From: Aureispira anguillae
Lineage (GTDB): Bacteria > Bacteroidota > Bacteroidia > Chitinophagales > Saprospiraceae
Length of the DNA stretch: 64,000 nt
NCBI RefSeq assembly: GCF_026000115.1
Contig: NZ_AP026867.1
Coordinates: 1,271,501-1,335,500 of the forward strand
Direction: 5' to 3'
Shown: in pieces, positions 9,130 to 16,520 of the stretch
How positions within the stretch are numbered: the first letter of the stretch is position 1
Layout of the letters: the number at the start of each line of letters is the position of its first letter
Position numbers and translations under genes: made by a program
The notes under the pieces: generated by a model
What the model was told of the DNA's origin: nothing
Seen by the model: only the letters and a program-made list of their open reading frames with translations
The model's database searches: none

Positions 9130-10002
9130 ATGTCTGTTTATTTTAGCCCTTTCAAATTATTCAATTTACCACTAGATGCTAATTCAGAGGTATTGCAAGC
9201 GAATAGGGAGCGAATCAGTGAACAAATTAAGCATTATAAGGAAACAGAACTAGTCTATATTGGAAATAATAAGCTAATAAAACAAGATGTTCTAAAATTA
9301 TTAAGAGAATTAGATAATTTCTATACTCGCCAATATCATATTTCAATTTACGAACATAAGAAATTACTTAATTTTTTGGAATATGGGCATCTAAATTATT
9401 TTAGGAATAAGGTAAATCTTGCTTCGGTACAAGATGCCGATTTTTTTAAATTTATTGCGCCTTATTTTGGTTTTCAATATGGAGAAACCTTATTGCAAGC
9501 AATTAAGACACAGGATAAAGAAACCTTAGCGTTGTTGTCTGCTGCTAGTTTGCCAATGGTTGGTGATTTTGAAGAGCAATGTTATCGGCATGCTAATCTT
9601 TATGTCGAGACGACCATCAAAGAACTAAAAAAATTGCAGGCAAAGCAAGAATTGCATCACATGTCTGAACGGGAATTATTGTCTTATTTACCCAATAGAA
9701 CCATTGAGTTATACAATATGTTGCCCGATTATTTTTATGCTGCTCGCAATTTGATTGGAAATGAGATCTATCAACTGTCTGTTGTTTTAACTCAAAATTT
9801 TGGACGCAGTGATGGAGCTTCTGCCATGCTCAAACAAGGCTTAAAGTTAAAGTTAGATGAGACTGTTCGCAAAAATTTAGAAGCTATGTTGGGTAAATTT
9901 AGCTTCAAGTACAAAGTTCCTACCTTTATTTGGGTAGCTTTTTTGGCAGTGGCTATTTTATTTATGATGAAATATATTGAAACCAATTTCTTAGGAGGCT
10001 GA
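9130..10002 (+). CDS. tail-anchored protein of unknown function
   Basis: This 290-residue protein is almost entirely helical and charged, with one membrane span at residues about 265-283 followed by a short tail, so it is probably tail-anchored with its bulk in the cytoplasm. The first 70 residues (YFSPFKLFNLPLDAN, then helices with EQIKHY and LLRELDNFY) recall the start of a J-domain, but the HPD tripeptide is absent, so a chaperone role is not claimed. It precedes a row of small lipoprotein genes on the same strand, the first 46 bp downstream. Confidence 0.75.
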   Translation: MSVYFSPFKLFNLPLDANSEVLQANRERISEQIKHYKETELVYIGNNKLIKQDVLKLLRELDNFYTRQYHISIYEHKKLLNFLEYGHLNYFRNKVNLASVQDADFFKFIAPYFGFQYGETLLQAIKTQDKETLALLSAASLPMVGDFEEQCYRHANLYVETTIKELKKLQAKQELHHMSERELLSYLPNRTIELYNMLPDYFYAARNLIGNEIYQLSVVLTQNFGRSDGASAMLKQGLKLKLDETVRKNLEAMLGKFSFKYKVPTFIWVAFLAVAILFMMKYIETNFLGG

Positions 10003-10048
10003 TCGATTATGGTGTGCAAATGAGAGAATAACATAATCTTGAATCATT

Positions 10049-10603
10049 ATGAAACAGTTTTTTGTGCTTATTGTCGCAAGTTTTTTAGCTTTTAGCTGTC
10101 AGTTAGGCTCTAATAATACGATTATAGACCCTTCGGATCGACTTAGAACATTCAGTTCAGAGGATTGGGACAATTGGGAGTGCACGTTAGATGGACAATC
10201 AGGGAGAATTAAAACCTATAGTTCAGAGGATTGGGACAATTGGGAATACAACCTAGACGGACAATCGGGGAGAATCAAAACCTACAGCTCAGAAGATTGG
10301 GACAATTGGGAAGTGAATTATGGAACGCTTAGGATTCGAACCAATACTGCTGAAGATTGGGATCATTGGACTATTACAGGCAGTGGTATGAACTTAAAGG
10401 TTCGTACCTATACTTCCGAAAATTGGGATTATTGGCAAGTGTCAGGAGATGTCACAGCAACATTTAGAACGTATACGTCAGAGGATTGGGACAATTGGGA
10501 AATAAAAGGTGATTTGTCGGGGTTGACAACTTCAGCCAAAGCAGCTGTTTTATTTATTCCTATTTTTACCAGTAGCATTTATGTACAGGGCGTTTGTCTA
10601 TAA
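10049..10603 (+). CDS. lipoprotein with six W-rich tandem repeats
   Basis: The 184-residue product has a lipoprotein signal (FLAFSC) and then six copies of a roughly 20-28 residue unit with core TYSSEDWDNWE, spanning about residues 29-155. The first three units are nearly identical, and the later ones are shortened or diverged (NTAEDWDHW, YTSENWDYW, YTSEDWDNW). The Arg/Lys-Thr before each core and the invariant Trp pair suggest a repeated beta-hairpin that stacks aromatic side chains. The C-terminal 25 residues are hydrophobic and different. I recognise no named family. It is presumably exported and membrane anchored, and may share a transcript with its neighbours. Confidence 0.75.
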   Translation: MKQFFVLIVASFLAFSCQLGSNNTIIDPSDRLRTFSSEDWDNWECTLDGQSGRIKTYSSEDWDNWEYNLDGQSGRIKTYSSEDWDNWEVNYGTLRIRTNTAEDWDHWTITGSGMNLKVRTYTSENWDYWQVSGDVTATFRTYTSEDWDNWEIKGDLSGLTTSAKAAVLFIPIFTSSIYVQGVCL

Positions 10604-10669
10604 AAATGCTCAAAAGCAGTAGTTCGCTACTCCATTAAATCGATTTTAGCGCATTAAACTCAAATAAAA

Positions 10670-11194
10670 ATGTCACGCCTTATTATTAGTCTACTGGTTT
10701 TATCAGGCTTGGGCAGTTGTCAGACCATTGATTTAAAAGAAACGTGTAGAGGAGAGTGGGGCTATATGGTTGGTGATACTGCTTATTGTGAGCTATTAAT
10801 TGATGAAGCCAAGGTGTATTCCTATCATTATCAAGCACCCAATAGTTATTCGTACTCTTACGAAATTAAAAATGATACCTTTTATTTATACGGCAATCAA
10901 ACCTCTAAAGTGGAGTCTTCCCCCATTCAATATTTAGGGAAAGATGCCTTTCAAATTATGGGAATTACGCCCTCTACGCTTCACAGAATCTCTTACGAAG
11001 AAGCGAGCCCTTATTCATTGGCAAACTATCACCAGCATATAAAAAAGCTAATAGAAAATAAGACGATTACTCAGATTTATGAACAGCGTATTTTTACTGA
11101 AATGGAGGAAGCAAAGAAGCGCTTTGAAACTAAATTTGAACAACGTAGAAATATTGCTTTGTATAAATTGAAACAAGCACAGGGCAAAAAATAA
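10670..11194 (+). CDS. lipoprotein of unknown function
   Basis: A 174-residue lipoprotein (signal MSRLIISLLVLSGLGSC) follows the repeat lipoprotein by 66 bp. The N-terminal half is predicted beta strand (YCELLIDEAKVYSYHYQAPNSY, then DTFYLYGNQ), consistent with a small barrel or lipocalin-like fold, and the C-terminal 50 residues are a charged helix (EEAKKRFETKFEQRRNIALY). No family was recognised. Position and strand suggest it belongs with the 9130-11194 group. Confidence 0.65.
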   Translation: MSRLIISLLVLSGLGSCQTIDLKETCRGEWGYMVGDTAYCELLIDEAKVYSYHYQAPNSYSYSYEIKNDTFYLYGNQTSKVESSPIQYLGKDAFQIMGITPSTLHRISYEEASPYSLANYHQHIKKLIENKTITQIYEQRIFTEMEEAKKRFETKFEQRRNIALYKLKQAQGKK

Positions 11195-11294
11195 GATAAA
11201 TTTTAACGCAAGATTACTGCTCTCCTGAAAGTAATTTATTCATTTTTTAGATCAGCTTATGCCTGTGGTGCAAAAGTTACTAGCACAATTACTC

Positions 11295-11723
11295 CTAAGG
11301 CGAAATACCTTGTTCCTTCAAAAAATTCTCTACTGAGCTTTCTAGCGTTAGTTTTTGATTACCATATCTCCAAATACTAAGAGCTATATTGGCATATAAT
11401 GTATCCTTCTTGTTTAGAATAAATAGATAAGAATAAAAATCATCATCATCTTCAAGCTCTTTATAATCTTTTAATGATTTAATATGATGAATCTTATCTC
11501 CCCTTGACAATACGTTTTTTTTTATTTCATACAGTTCTCTATAAACTTTTTTTGAATTTATTTTATGGACGGAAATATCATCATTTTCTTTAAAAAACAA
11601 CTGTAGATTGCTTCCCCATATTTCTCCTCCATCATATTTGCTTGTATCGTGGTGGTATATAATTATATTACTTTTGCAAGAAATAAATAGAAAAACTAAA
11701 ACAAGAGAAATTAATTTTTTCAT
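11295..11723 (-). CDS. small lipoprotein of unknown function
   Basis: The 142-residue product has a clear lipoprotein signal (SLVLVFLFISC) followed by a lysine- and aspartate-rich domain of mixed alpha/beta character. No family was recognised. The gene lies on the same strand as the M91-type effector gene at 13046 and is separated from it only by the insertion sequence, so the two could once have been adjacent. A cognate immunity role is possible from that order but is speculation. The IS end lies about 52 bp upstream of its start and may have displaced its promoter. Confidence 0.6.
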   Translation of the reverse strand: MKKLISLVLVFLFISCKSNIIIYHHDTSKYDGGEIWGSNLQLFFKENDDISVHKINSKKVYRELYEIKKNVLSRGDKIHHIKSLKDYKELEDDDDFYSYLFILNKKDTLYANIALSIWRYGNQKLTLESSVENFLKEQGISP

Positions 11724-11775
11724 AGCTAATTTTTCTTTTCTTTTGCAAATTTTAATGAAGTTGGGCTCTCTACGG

Positions 11776-11796
11776 TATACCCCAAAAATAGGACCA
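11776..11796 (+). repeat. left terminal inverted repeat of the IS3 element
   Basis: The 21 bp begin TATACCCC and end ATAGGACCA. They pair with the right end at 13023-13043 except at position 2 and at positions 10-12 (AAA against TTT). Confidence 0.8.
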
Positions 11797-11827
11797 CTAG
11801 TTAAGTTCGGAAAAAAAGCTTAAATTA

Positions 11828-12106
11828 GTGATTATGAAGAAAAGAAAATTCACAGCAAAGTTCAAAACAGAAGTAGTATTAGAGGCTCTAAAAGAGCAAT
11901 CTACTTTATCAGAGTTAGCTCAAAAATATGAGCTTGCACCAACACAAATTCGTACATGGAAGAAACAATTTTTGGAAGGAGCAGAAGACATATTTGAAAA
12001 ACCAACTTCTAAGCAGACCGAGGAGGAGAAGGAAAAAGACAAACTTTTACAGACTATAGGTAAGCTAAAAGTCGAGAATGATTTTTTAAAAAAAGTGTTG
12101 AAATAA
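11828..12106 (+). CDS. IS3 transposase OrfA (helix-turn-helix)
   Basis: The 92-residue protein is the DNA-binding OrfA of IS3 elements: a helix-turn-helix (FKTEVVLEALKEQSTLSELAQKYELAPTQIRTWKKQFL) followed by a leucine-zipper-like helix ending in VENDFLKKVLK. The start is GTG at 11828 or ATG at 11834. Codons near the end read AAA AAA in a run of seven A (12088-12094), a classical -1 slippery site. Slippage moves the ribosome into the OrfB frame before the TAA at 12104 and would give an OrfAB fusion continuing SVEIKPLSEKRQH, which fits the usual junction of the family. Confidence 0.88.
   Translation: MIMKKRKFTAKFKTEVVLEALKEQSTLSELAQKYELAPTQIRTWKKQFLEGAEDIFEKPTSKQTEEEKEKDKLLQTIGKLKVENDFLKKVLK
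12088..12094 (+). other. A7 slippery heptamer for -1 frameshift
   Basis: A AAA AAA spans two zero-frame AAA codons and precedes the OrfA stop. OrfB is in the -1 frame, exactly as needed to make the OrfAB transposase. Confidence 0.75.
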
Positions 12107-12111
12107 AGCCC

Positions 12112-13020
12112 TTGTCCGAGAAGCGTCAACATATTAATTCTAATCACCCAATTTTGAGTGTTCGCCGTCAATGCAAGTTGATAGGTATTCATCGCTCTGG
12201 TATTTATTATCAACCAAAAGAAGAGAGCGAATTAAATATGGAGTTGATGCGATTAATGGATGAACATTACCTAAAGCATCCCTATAAAGGAGCTCGTGCC
12301 ATGCATTTATGGTTGACGGCGGATAAAGGTTTTAAGGTGAATCGAAAGCGTATTAATCGATTGTATTATTCTGTAATGGGCTTGCGATCCATTTTACCAG
12401 GTCCACAGACGTCAAAACCAGGAAAAGGAGAAGACCATCAAGTTTTTCCTTATCTGCTGAGAGGCTTAAAAATAGAACGACCTAACCAAGTCTGGGCAAT
12501 GGATATTACTTATATTCCCATGCCTAAAGGTTTTCTATATTTAACTGCGGTTATTGACCTTTACAGTCGATTTGTAGTGTCTTGGTCAATATCAAATACA
12601 ATGGATGCTCTTTGGTGCAAAAACACCTTGGAAGAAGGGATAGAAAAATATGGTAAACCAGAAATTTTGAATACAGATCAAGGTAGTCAATTTACATCTA
12701 AAGAATTTGTCAAATGTGTTACCAAAGATTATGGAATTAAATTTAGCATGGATGGAAAAGGTCGCTGTATCGATAATGTGTTTATTGAACGATTATGGTG
12801 GTCTGTGAAATACGAAGATGCTTATATTCGAGAGTATTTGGATGGAAGTGCATTGCATACAGGAATGAAAAAGTATTTTAACAAATATAACTGGGAAAGA
12901 AGACACATGGGGATTGACGATGAACGTCCTTGTGACCGATATTCCCCTTCCAAAACCTCCCAAAATTTCTGTGAGGAGATTTTGGAAGAAAAATATCTAA
13001 TAAATTTAAAATCAGCTTAA
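12112..13020 (+). CDS. IS3 transposase OrfB (DDE integrase)
   Basis: This reading frame (302 codons from a TTG) encodes the rve-type DDE catalytic domain. Conserved acids appear in WAMDITYIPM (first Asp), ILNTDQGSQF (second Asp) and VFIERLWWSVKYED (Glu). The N-terminal part (HPILSVRRQCKLIGIHRSGIYY) is the HTH_21 segment, and the C-terminus has the usual YNWERRHMGIDDERPCDRY. It is probably expressed mainly as a -1 frameshift fusion with OrfA, so the TTG may not be a true start. Confidence 0.9.
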   Translation: MSEKRQHINSNHPILSVRRQCKLIGIHRSGIYYQPKEESELNMELMRLMDEHYLKHPYKGARAMHLWLTADKGFKVNRKRINRLYYSVMGLRSILPGPQTSKPGKGEDHQVFPYLLRGLKIERPNQVWAMDITYIPMPKGFLYLTAVIDLYSRFVVSWSISNTMDALWCKNTLEEGIEKYGKPEILNTDQGSQFTSKEFVKCVTKDYGIKFSMDGKGRCIDNVFIERLWWSVKYEDAYIREYLDGSALHTGMKKYFNKYNWERRHMGIDDERPCDRYSPSKTSQNFCEEILEEKYLINLKSA

Positions 13021-13022
13021 AA

Positions 13023-13043
13023 TGGTCCTATAAATGGGGTACA
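13023..13043 (-). repeat. right terminal inverted repeat of the IS3 element
   Basis: Read on the minus strand it begins TGTACCCC and ends ATAGGACCA, matching 17 of 21 positions of the left end. It stops two bases short of the stop codon of the neighbouring minus-strand gene. Confidence 0.8.
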
Positions 13044-13045
13044 CC

Positions 13046-13981
13046 TCACTCTGTAGGATAATTGACTTTCATATAATTTGTTCTTTTTTCCTGTCCTAGT
13101 TTTTTGTTTATTTGATTTGCCCAATTAAGAGTAGTCTCTTTTTCTTCTTTATTTGGAAAAAATGGTTTATCCTTACCTTTTTCGTATTTCTCTTTTCTTC
13201 GATCATCATAGTTTTTATTATCAAACTCATCATTGTAGCCATGAATAAACTCGTGTCCCAATTGTGAAGAAGCAGAGTTCATTCCAACATTATCCCCTAC
13301 GTAACCTTTAGATAAATCTTTTCTGAATAAAATTCCATCATCGTCATTAAAAAAGATAGTATTTGTCTCAGGGTCATAGCTATTAATATTCCCTTCTTTT
13401 ATAGTAATATTATGGTCACTACCTTCCATAAAGGCTCCCATTATATCAATATTCTTATTTCCTATATCAATTTGTGTTGCTTCTGCTGAATAAAGTTGAT
13501 CTAATGAAACAATAGCATTTTTTACAAATTGTGGCATATCCTCTGGAAAAGTCCTATTTTCTTCATAGGTATAGGTCATTGTTTGAATTTTGCCATCAAT
13601 TTTCCATGATATTATAATACCATCCACTCGCATCTCATCAGAATCAATGTATTTTAGTGAATTTTCCAGCACATAATTATTCCCAAACCAGTTAGAATAA
13701 TCTTCTACCAATTGGGTAGCCCGACCTTGGACGGTTTTTTGTTCCAATTCTTTGAGAGGGCTTTCTATTTCTTGCTGAGCTTCTGAGGTGGCAACCTTGT
13801 TTTGCCATTCTAGCATTTGAGTCGTTTCTTGACTATTATCGACCATATTTTGTAGCCTTTGAGCTTCTTTTGCTTCAGGACTATGGTCTACAAATTCATT
13901 AAAATTGGTTACTTTATAAGCACTGTCATTGGCTGTGGCTCTACTAGAGTCAGACTTTTGGGAATATTCCTGCTCCTTCAT
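13046..13981 (-). CDS. M91/NleD-like metallopeptidase, injection-system cargo-like
   Basis: The 311-residue protein has no signal peptide. Residues about 20-100 (FNEFVDHSPEAKEAQRLQ, MVDNSQETTQMLEWQNKVA, then VQGRATQLVED) resemble the disordered leader of proteins carried by extracellular contractile injection systems (DNSPQAKQ-LQAM-type repeats before VQ). The C-terminal half has the zinc-peptidase motif HEFIH at 243-247 within SQLGHEFIHGYND, followed by EEKETT and KRTNY as in the M91/NleD family of host-protein-cleaving effectors. The predicted role is a delivered toxin; both halves are pattern-based assignments. The stop codon is intact just outside the adjacent IS. Confidence 0.72.
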   Translation of the reverse strand: MKEQEYSQKSDSSRATANDSAYKVTNFNEFVDHSPEAKEAQRLQNMVDNSQETTQMLEWQNKVATSEAQQEIESPLKELEQKTVQGRATQLVEDYSNWFGNNYVLENSLKYIDSDEMRVDGIIISWKIDGKIQTMTYTYEENRTFPEDMPQFVKNAIVSLDQLYSAEATQIDIGNKNIDIMGAFMEGSDHNITIKEGNINSYDPETNTIFFNDDDGILFRKDLSKGYVGDNVGMNSASSQLGHEFIHGYNDEFDNKNYDDRRKEKYEKGKDKPFFPNKEEKETTLNWANQINKKLGQEKRTNYMKVNYPTE

Positions 13982-14109
13982 GTTTTTATTTTTAATAACC
14001 TGAGAATCAGTGTGTATTCCAAAGTAACGCCATTTTTCTAAAAAACGAAAGTTATTAAAAGAAAATATATTTAAGTAATGTTATTTTGTGGTAACGAGCA
14101 CTTTGATTA

Positions 14110-14706
14110 TCAACCAGGACTGTAGATGATGCGTCGTTTTTTGAACTTTTTAAAGGCAACAGCAAAGGCAACTCCAGCAGTAAGATTATTGGATTTAGGG
14201 TAGTTGTCAAATTGAACAGGGACAAAATCATAATTGCAATAAAAAGATAGCCGCATTAGTTTTTTGATTCGAAATGCAATTTCTGTACAAAGCCCGAAAT
14301 GAAAACTAGTGGTTTTATTGGGGGTATTGGGACCTGAAATAATCATTGGTTCTGCCCCTAACCCCAAATGAACAATTTTACCAGGCTTAAAAATCGCCTT
14401 GATCGGCAGACTAAAACAGTGAATTCCACCATAAGTTCTGCCTAGATGATGGGCAAATCCAGGTACAAAATACCTGAATTTATAAAAACTATTGATGCGA
14501 ATGGCTAAAAAGTCAGCACAATCTTGCTCGATGAAAAAACCTGCTTTTAACCCCATGTTGTTGTTGACGGCAGGTTGGTTAAAGCTTTGCTTTTGAGGGA
14601 TATAATTGCTTATGTGATGCCCCCATTCAATCCCTATTTCGAATTGAGCAATTGTAAGGGTAGGAGACAGCAAGGCCATCAAAAAAATAAATAATATCTT
14701 TTGCAT
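14110..14706 (-). CDS. outer-membrane beta-barrel-like protein
   Basis: The 198-residue protein has a cleavable signal (MQKILFIFLMALLSPTLTIAQ) followed by alternating hydrophobic strands typical of a small outer-membrane barrel: FEIGIEWGHHISNYI, GLKAGFFIEQDCADFLAIRI and LMRLSFYCNYDFVPVQ. The next gene encodes a related protein of the same length class with the same strand order, so they are probably tandem paralogues. No specific function can be given. Confidence 0.7.
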   Translation of the reverse strand: MQKILFIFLMALLSPTLTIAQFEIGIEWGHHISNYIPQKQSFNQPAVNNNMGLKAGFFIEQDCADFLAIRINSFYKFRYFVPGFAHHLGRTYGGIHCFSLPIKAIFKPGKIVHLGLGAEPMIISGPNTPNKTTSFHFGLCTEIAFRIKKLMRLSFYCNYDFVPVQFDNYPKSNNLTAGVAFAVAFKKFKKRRIIYSPG

Positions 14707-14844
14707 AAAATAGATTTCGTGATAATGATTAATAAAAAGGATGCTACTCTACCCGACGGTTTTTAAAATTTAACAGCATGGGCTTTTTCTAGCTCTATCT
14801 ATTTTTACAAAAATCATCGGGTAGAGAAAAAGGATGTTTTTTCC

Positions 14845-15513
14845 TTAGAGATAAGGAGGGCAGTACTCTTTTGCCTTTTTGATTTTTTTAGGAAAAGTGG
14901 TAAGGACACAAGCCATGCTAATACCCGCCAAAATATTATTATAAAAAGCCTTTTGGCTTGGACTTACTCCAGTTGTTTCTAATAATTTGGTAAGGCTATA
15001 GGTATAATAGGCTGACACTCGAAGCTGCTTTGTAATGTGGAAGCCACATGCTCCTCGAAGGCCAAATAAAAGGCTCGGAACTTGAATTAGCGGAAGGTTG
15101 GTATGAACAACATTGCTCCATTCAAGCCCTAAAGCAACTTGCACTTGTTTGGAGGGCTTAAAAACAAGCATAAGGGGAATTGCTAAGCAATGTAAATCCC
15201 AAAATTTATCGGTATTATAGTTATTGGGGAAAATCCCAAATTCAAACCCTCGTAAGGAGTAAAAAATCCCCGTTCTAAAAGAAAATAAGGTATGAACATC
15301 CAACTCTCCATAGAGCCCTGCTCTAGGGCTAATGCGTTGAGCGTATACTGGAATGCTTTGATTAGAGGGAACAACGGCTGAAATAGCAGTGCCTATTTCA
15401 GCACCAATATGGAATTGCGCCTGGCTATCAAAAATAGGAATTAACATTCCCCAAAGCATCCACGTTACTTTTAAATGTATCGCACAATACTTGAACACAA
15501 ACTGTTTTTTCAC
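14845..15513 (-). CDS. outer-membrane beta-barrel-like protein, paralogue
   Basis: The 222-residue protein carries a signal region (hydrophobic to about residue 30, ending SQAQ) and a strand-rich body: FHIGAEIGTAISAVVP, PRAGLYGELDVHTLFSFRTGIFYS, HCLAIPLMLVFKPSKQVQVALGLEW and QLRVSAYYTYSL. The order and the central CFSLPIKAIFKPG/CLAIPLMLVFKPS block are shared with the gene at 14110. It is upstream of that gene on the same strand. Likely an outer-membrane protein with no assignable substrate. Confidence 0.7.
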   Translation of the reverse strand: MKKQFVFKYCAIHLKVTWMLWGMLIPIFDSQAQFHIGAEIGTAISAVVPSNQSIPVYAQRISPRAGLYGELDVHTLFSFRTGIFYSLRGFEFGIFPNNYNTDKFWDLHCLAIPLMLVFKPSKQVQVALGLEWSNVVHTNLPLIQVPSLLFGLRGACGFHITKQLRVSAYYTYSLTKLLETTGVSPSQKAFYNNILAGISMACVLTTFPKKIKKAKEYCPPYL

Positions 15514-15684
15514 AACAATAAATTTTTTTGAGTGATAAATAGAAGGTGTAAAGTTGGTGCATATAGTATGGTTAATTATTGTTGAATTCGCCCTGAGCTG
15601 TAAAAACTATAACTCTAAAAGGAATAAATATGCTGCTTGGAGCATATTATTTTTTGATTTTCGTTGTTGTAACAGGTATCTACC

Positions 15685-16311
15685 TTAAAGAAAGCTAATC
15701 AGCCCCGTAAAAAAGAGTGCTAATCCTCCATAAACATAAAGGGCAATAGGATTTTTAGAATTTACTTTTAAGCGGATAAAAAGGTATTGCAAGCCTAACC
15801 CAACTAAAAATACAATCCCAATCAACCTAAAAAAACTACCATTACCTTGTAAGGACCAAAAATCAAGTGGAGTGGCTACCTGCTGAATCAACCCCGTTAG
15901 CCCAGCCATTAGTAGGGCACCAGTGCCTATTTTTAGTGCGGAGTTATTGACGGGAAGTTTTGCCGATAGGCAGGCGGTAGAATAAGCCAGTACCAACCAA
16001 TATACTGCCATGATTAAGGGAACTCCTAGTAACGAAAAACCAAGCGTATCTCCAAATTGATAATCACCATAAGTGAATCCTGTTTGAACGGCCAATAACT
16101 CTACTAGAAAACCTATCGTAGCACTCCATAAAATGTACTGAAGGGTTGTTTTATTCCAATTCTTGTGATAAATCCCTAGCAAAATAGCATTCAATAAAAT
16201 GAAGAAAGGGGTATAGAATAAGTACCAAGCTTGTTGGTGAGGGGTTATGAAACCAACCAATGAAGCCATGTAGATAATCATAAGGAGGATGACAGCAGGG
16301 ATATAACTCAT
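15685..16311 (-). CDS. carotenoid biosynthesis (CruF-like) membrane protein
   Basis: The 208-residue polytopic protein has about seven membrane segments and the conserved block FLVELLAVQTGFTYGDYQFG followed by LLGVPLIMAVYWLVLAYS, which marks the DUF422/CruF family. Characterised members hydrate the C1,2 position of acyclic carotenoids. The frame is open to 16392, but the ATG at 16309-16311 was chosen because the hydrophobic family N-terminus starts there and the upstream extension is low quality. No other carotenoid gene is adjacent. Confidence 0.78.
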   Translation of the reverse strand: MSYIPAVILLMIIYMASLVGFITPHQQAWYLFYTPFFILLNAILLGIYHKNWNKTTLQYILWSATIGFLVELLAVQTGFTYGDYQFGDTLGFSLLGVPLIMAVYWLVLAYSTACLSAKLPVNNSALKIGTGALLMAGLTGLIQQVATPLDFWSLQGNGSFFRLIGIVFLVGLGLQYLFIRLKVNSKNPIALYVYGGLALFFTGLISFL

Positions 16312-16434
16312 ATTTAAACTTAGGTGAGACTTTTGATAAAAAATAATTGCGCTCTTTTGTCTGCAAATATAGACGAATCGGAAAAAGAGCAATATTATTC
16401 GGGAATGAATTTTTTATGTTCCATTAAAAATGAC

Positions 16435-16442
16435 TAAATTTG
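16435..16442 (+). promoter_or_regulatory. putative -7 element for the ABC-F gene
   Basis: TAAATTTG fits TAnnTTTG about 79 bp before the ABC-F start. No convincing -33 element was found. Confidence 0.35.
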
Positions 16443-16520
16443 CATGAATTTTCTTAATAACAAAGGGATCTTTTGGTTTTTATCGGCTGAATAGATCTAC
16501 TCATATCCACAAATATTCTT

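Larger units (their letters stand above)
11776..13043 (+). mobile_element. IS3-family insertion sequence, 1268 bp
   Basis: The element carries the two overlapping-frame transposase ORFs of the IS3 family and is bounded by 21-bp imperfect terminal inverted repeats (17 of 21 match) starting TATACCCC on the left and TGTACCCC on the right. Both ORFs are open and all catalytic residues are visible, so it may be active. No target duplication is apparent: flanks read CGG at the left and CCT at the right. It lies between two minus-strand genes. Confidence 0.88.
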
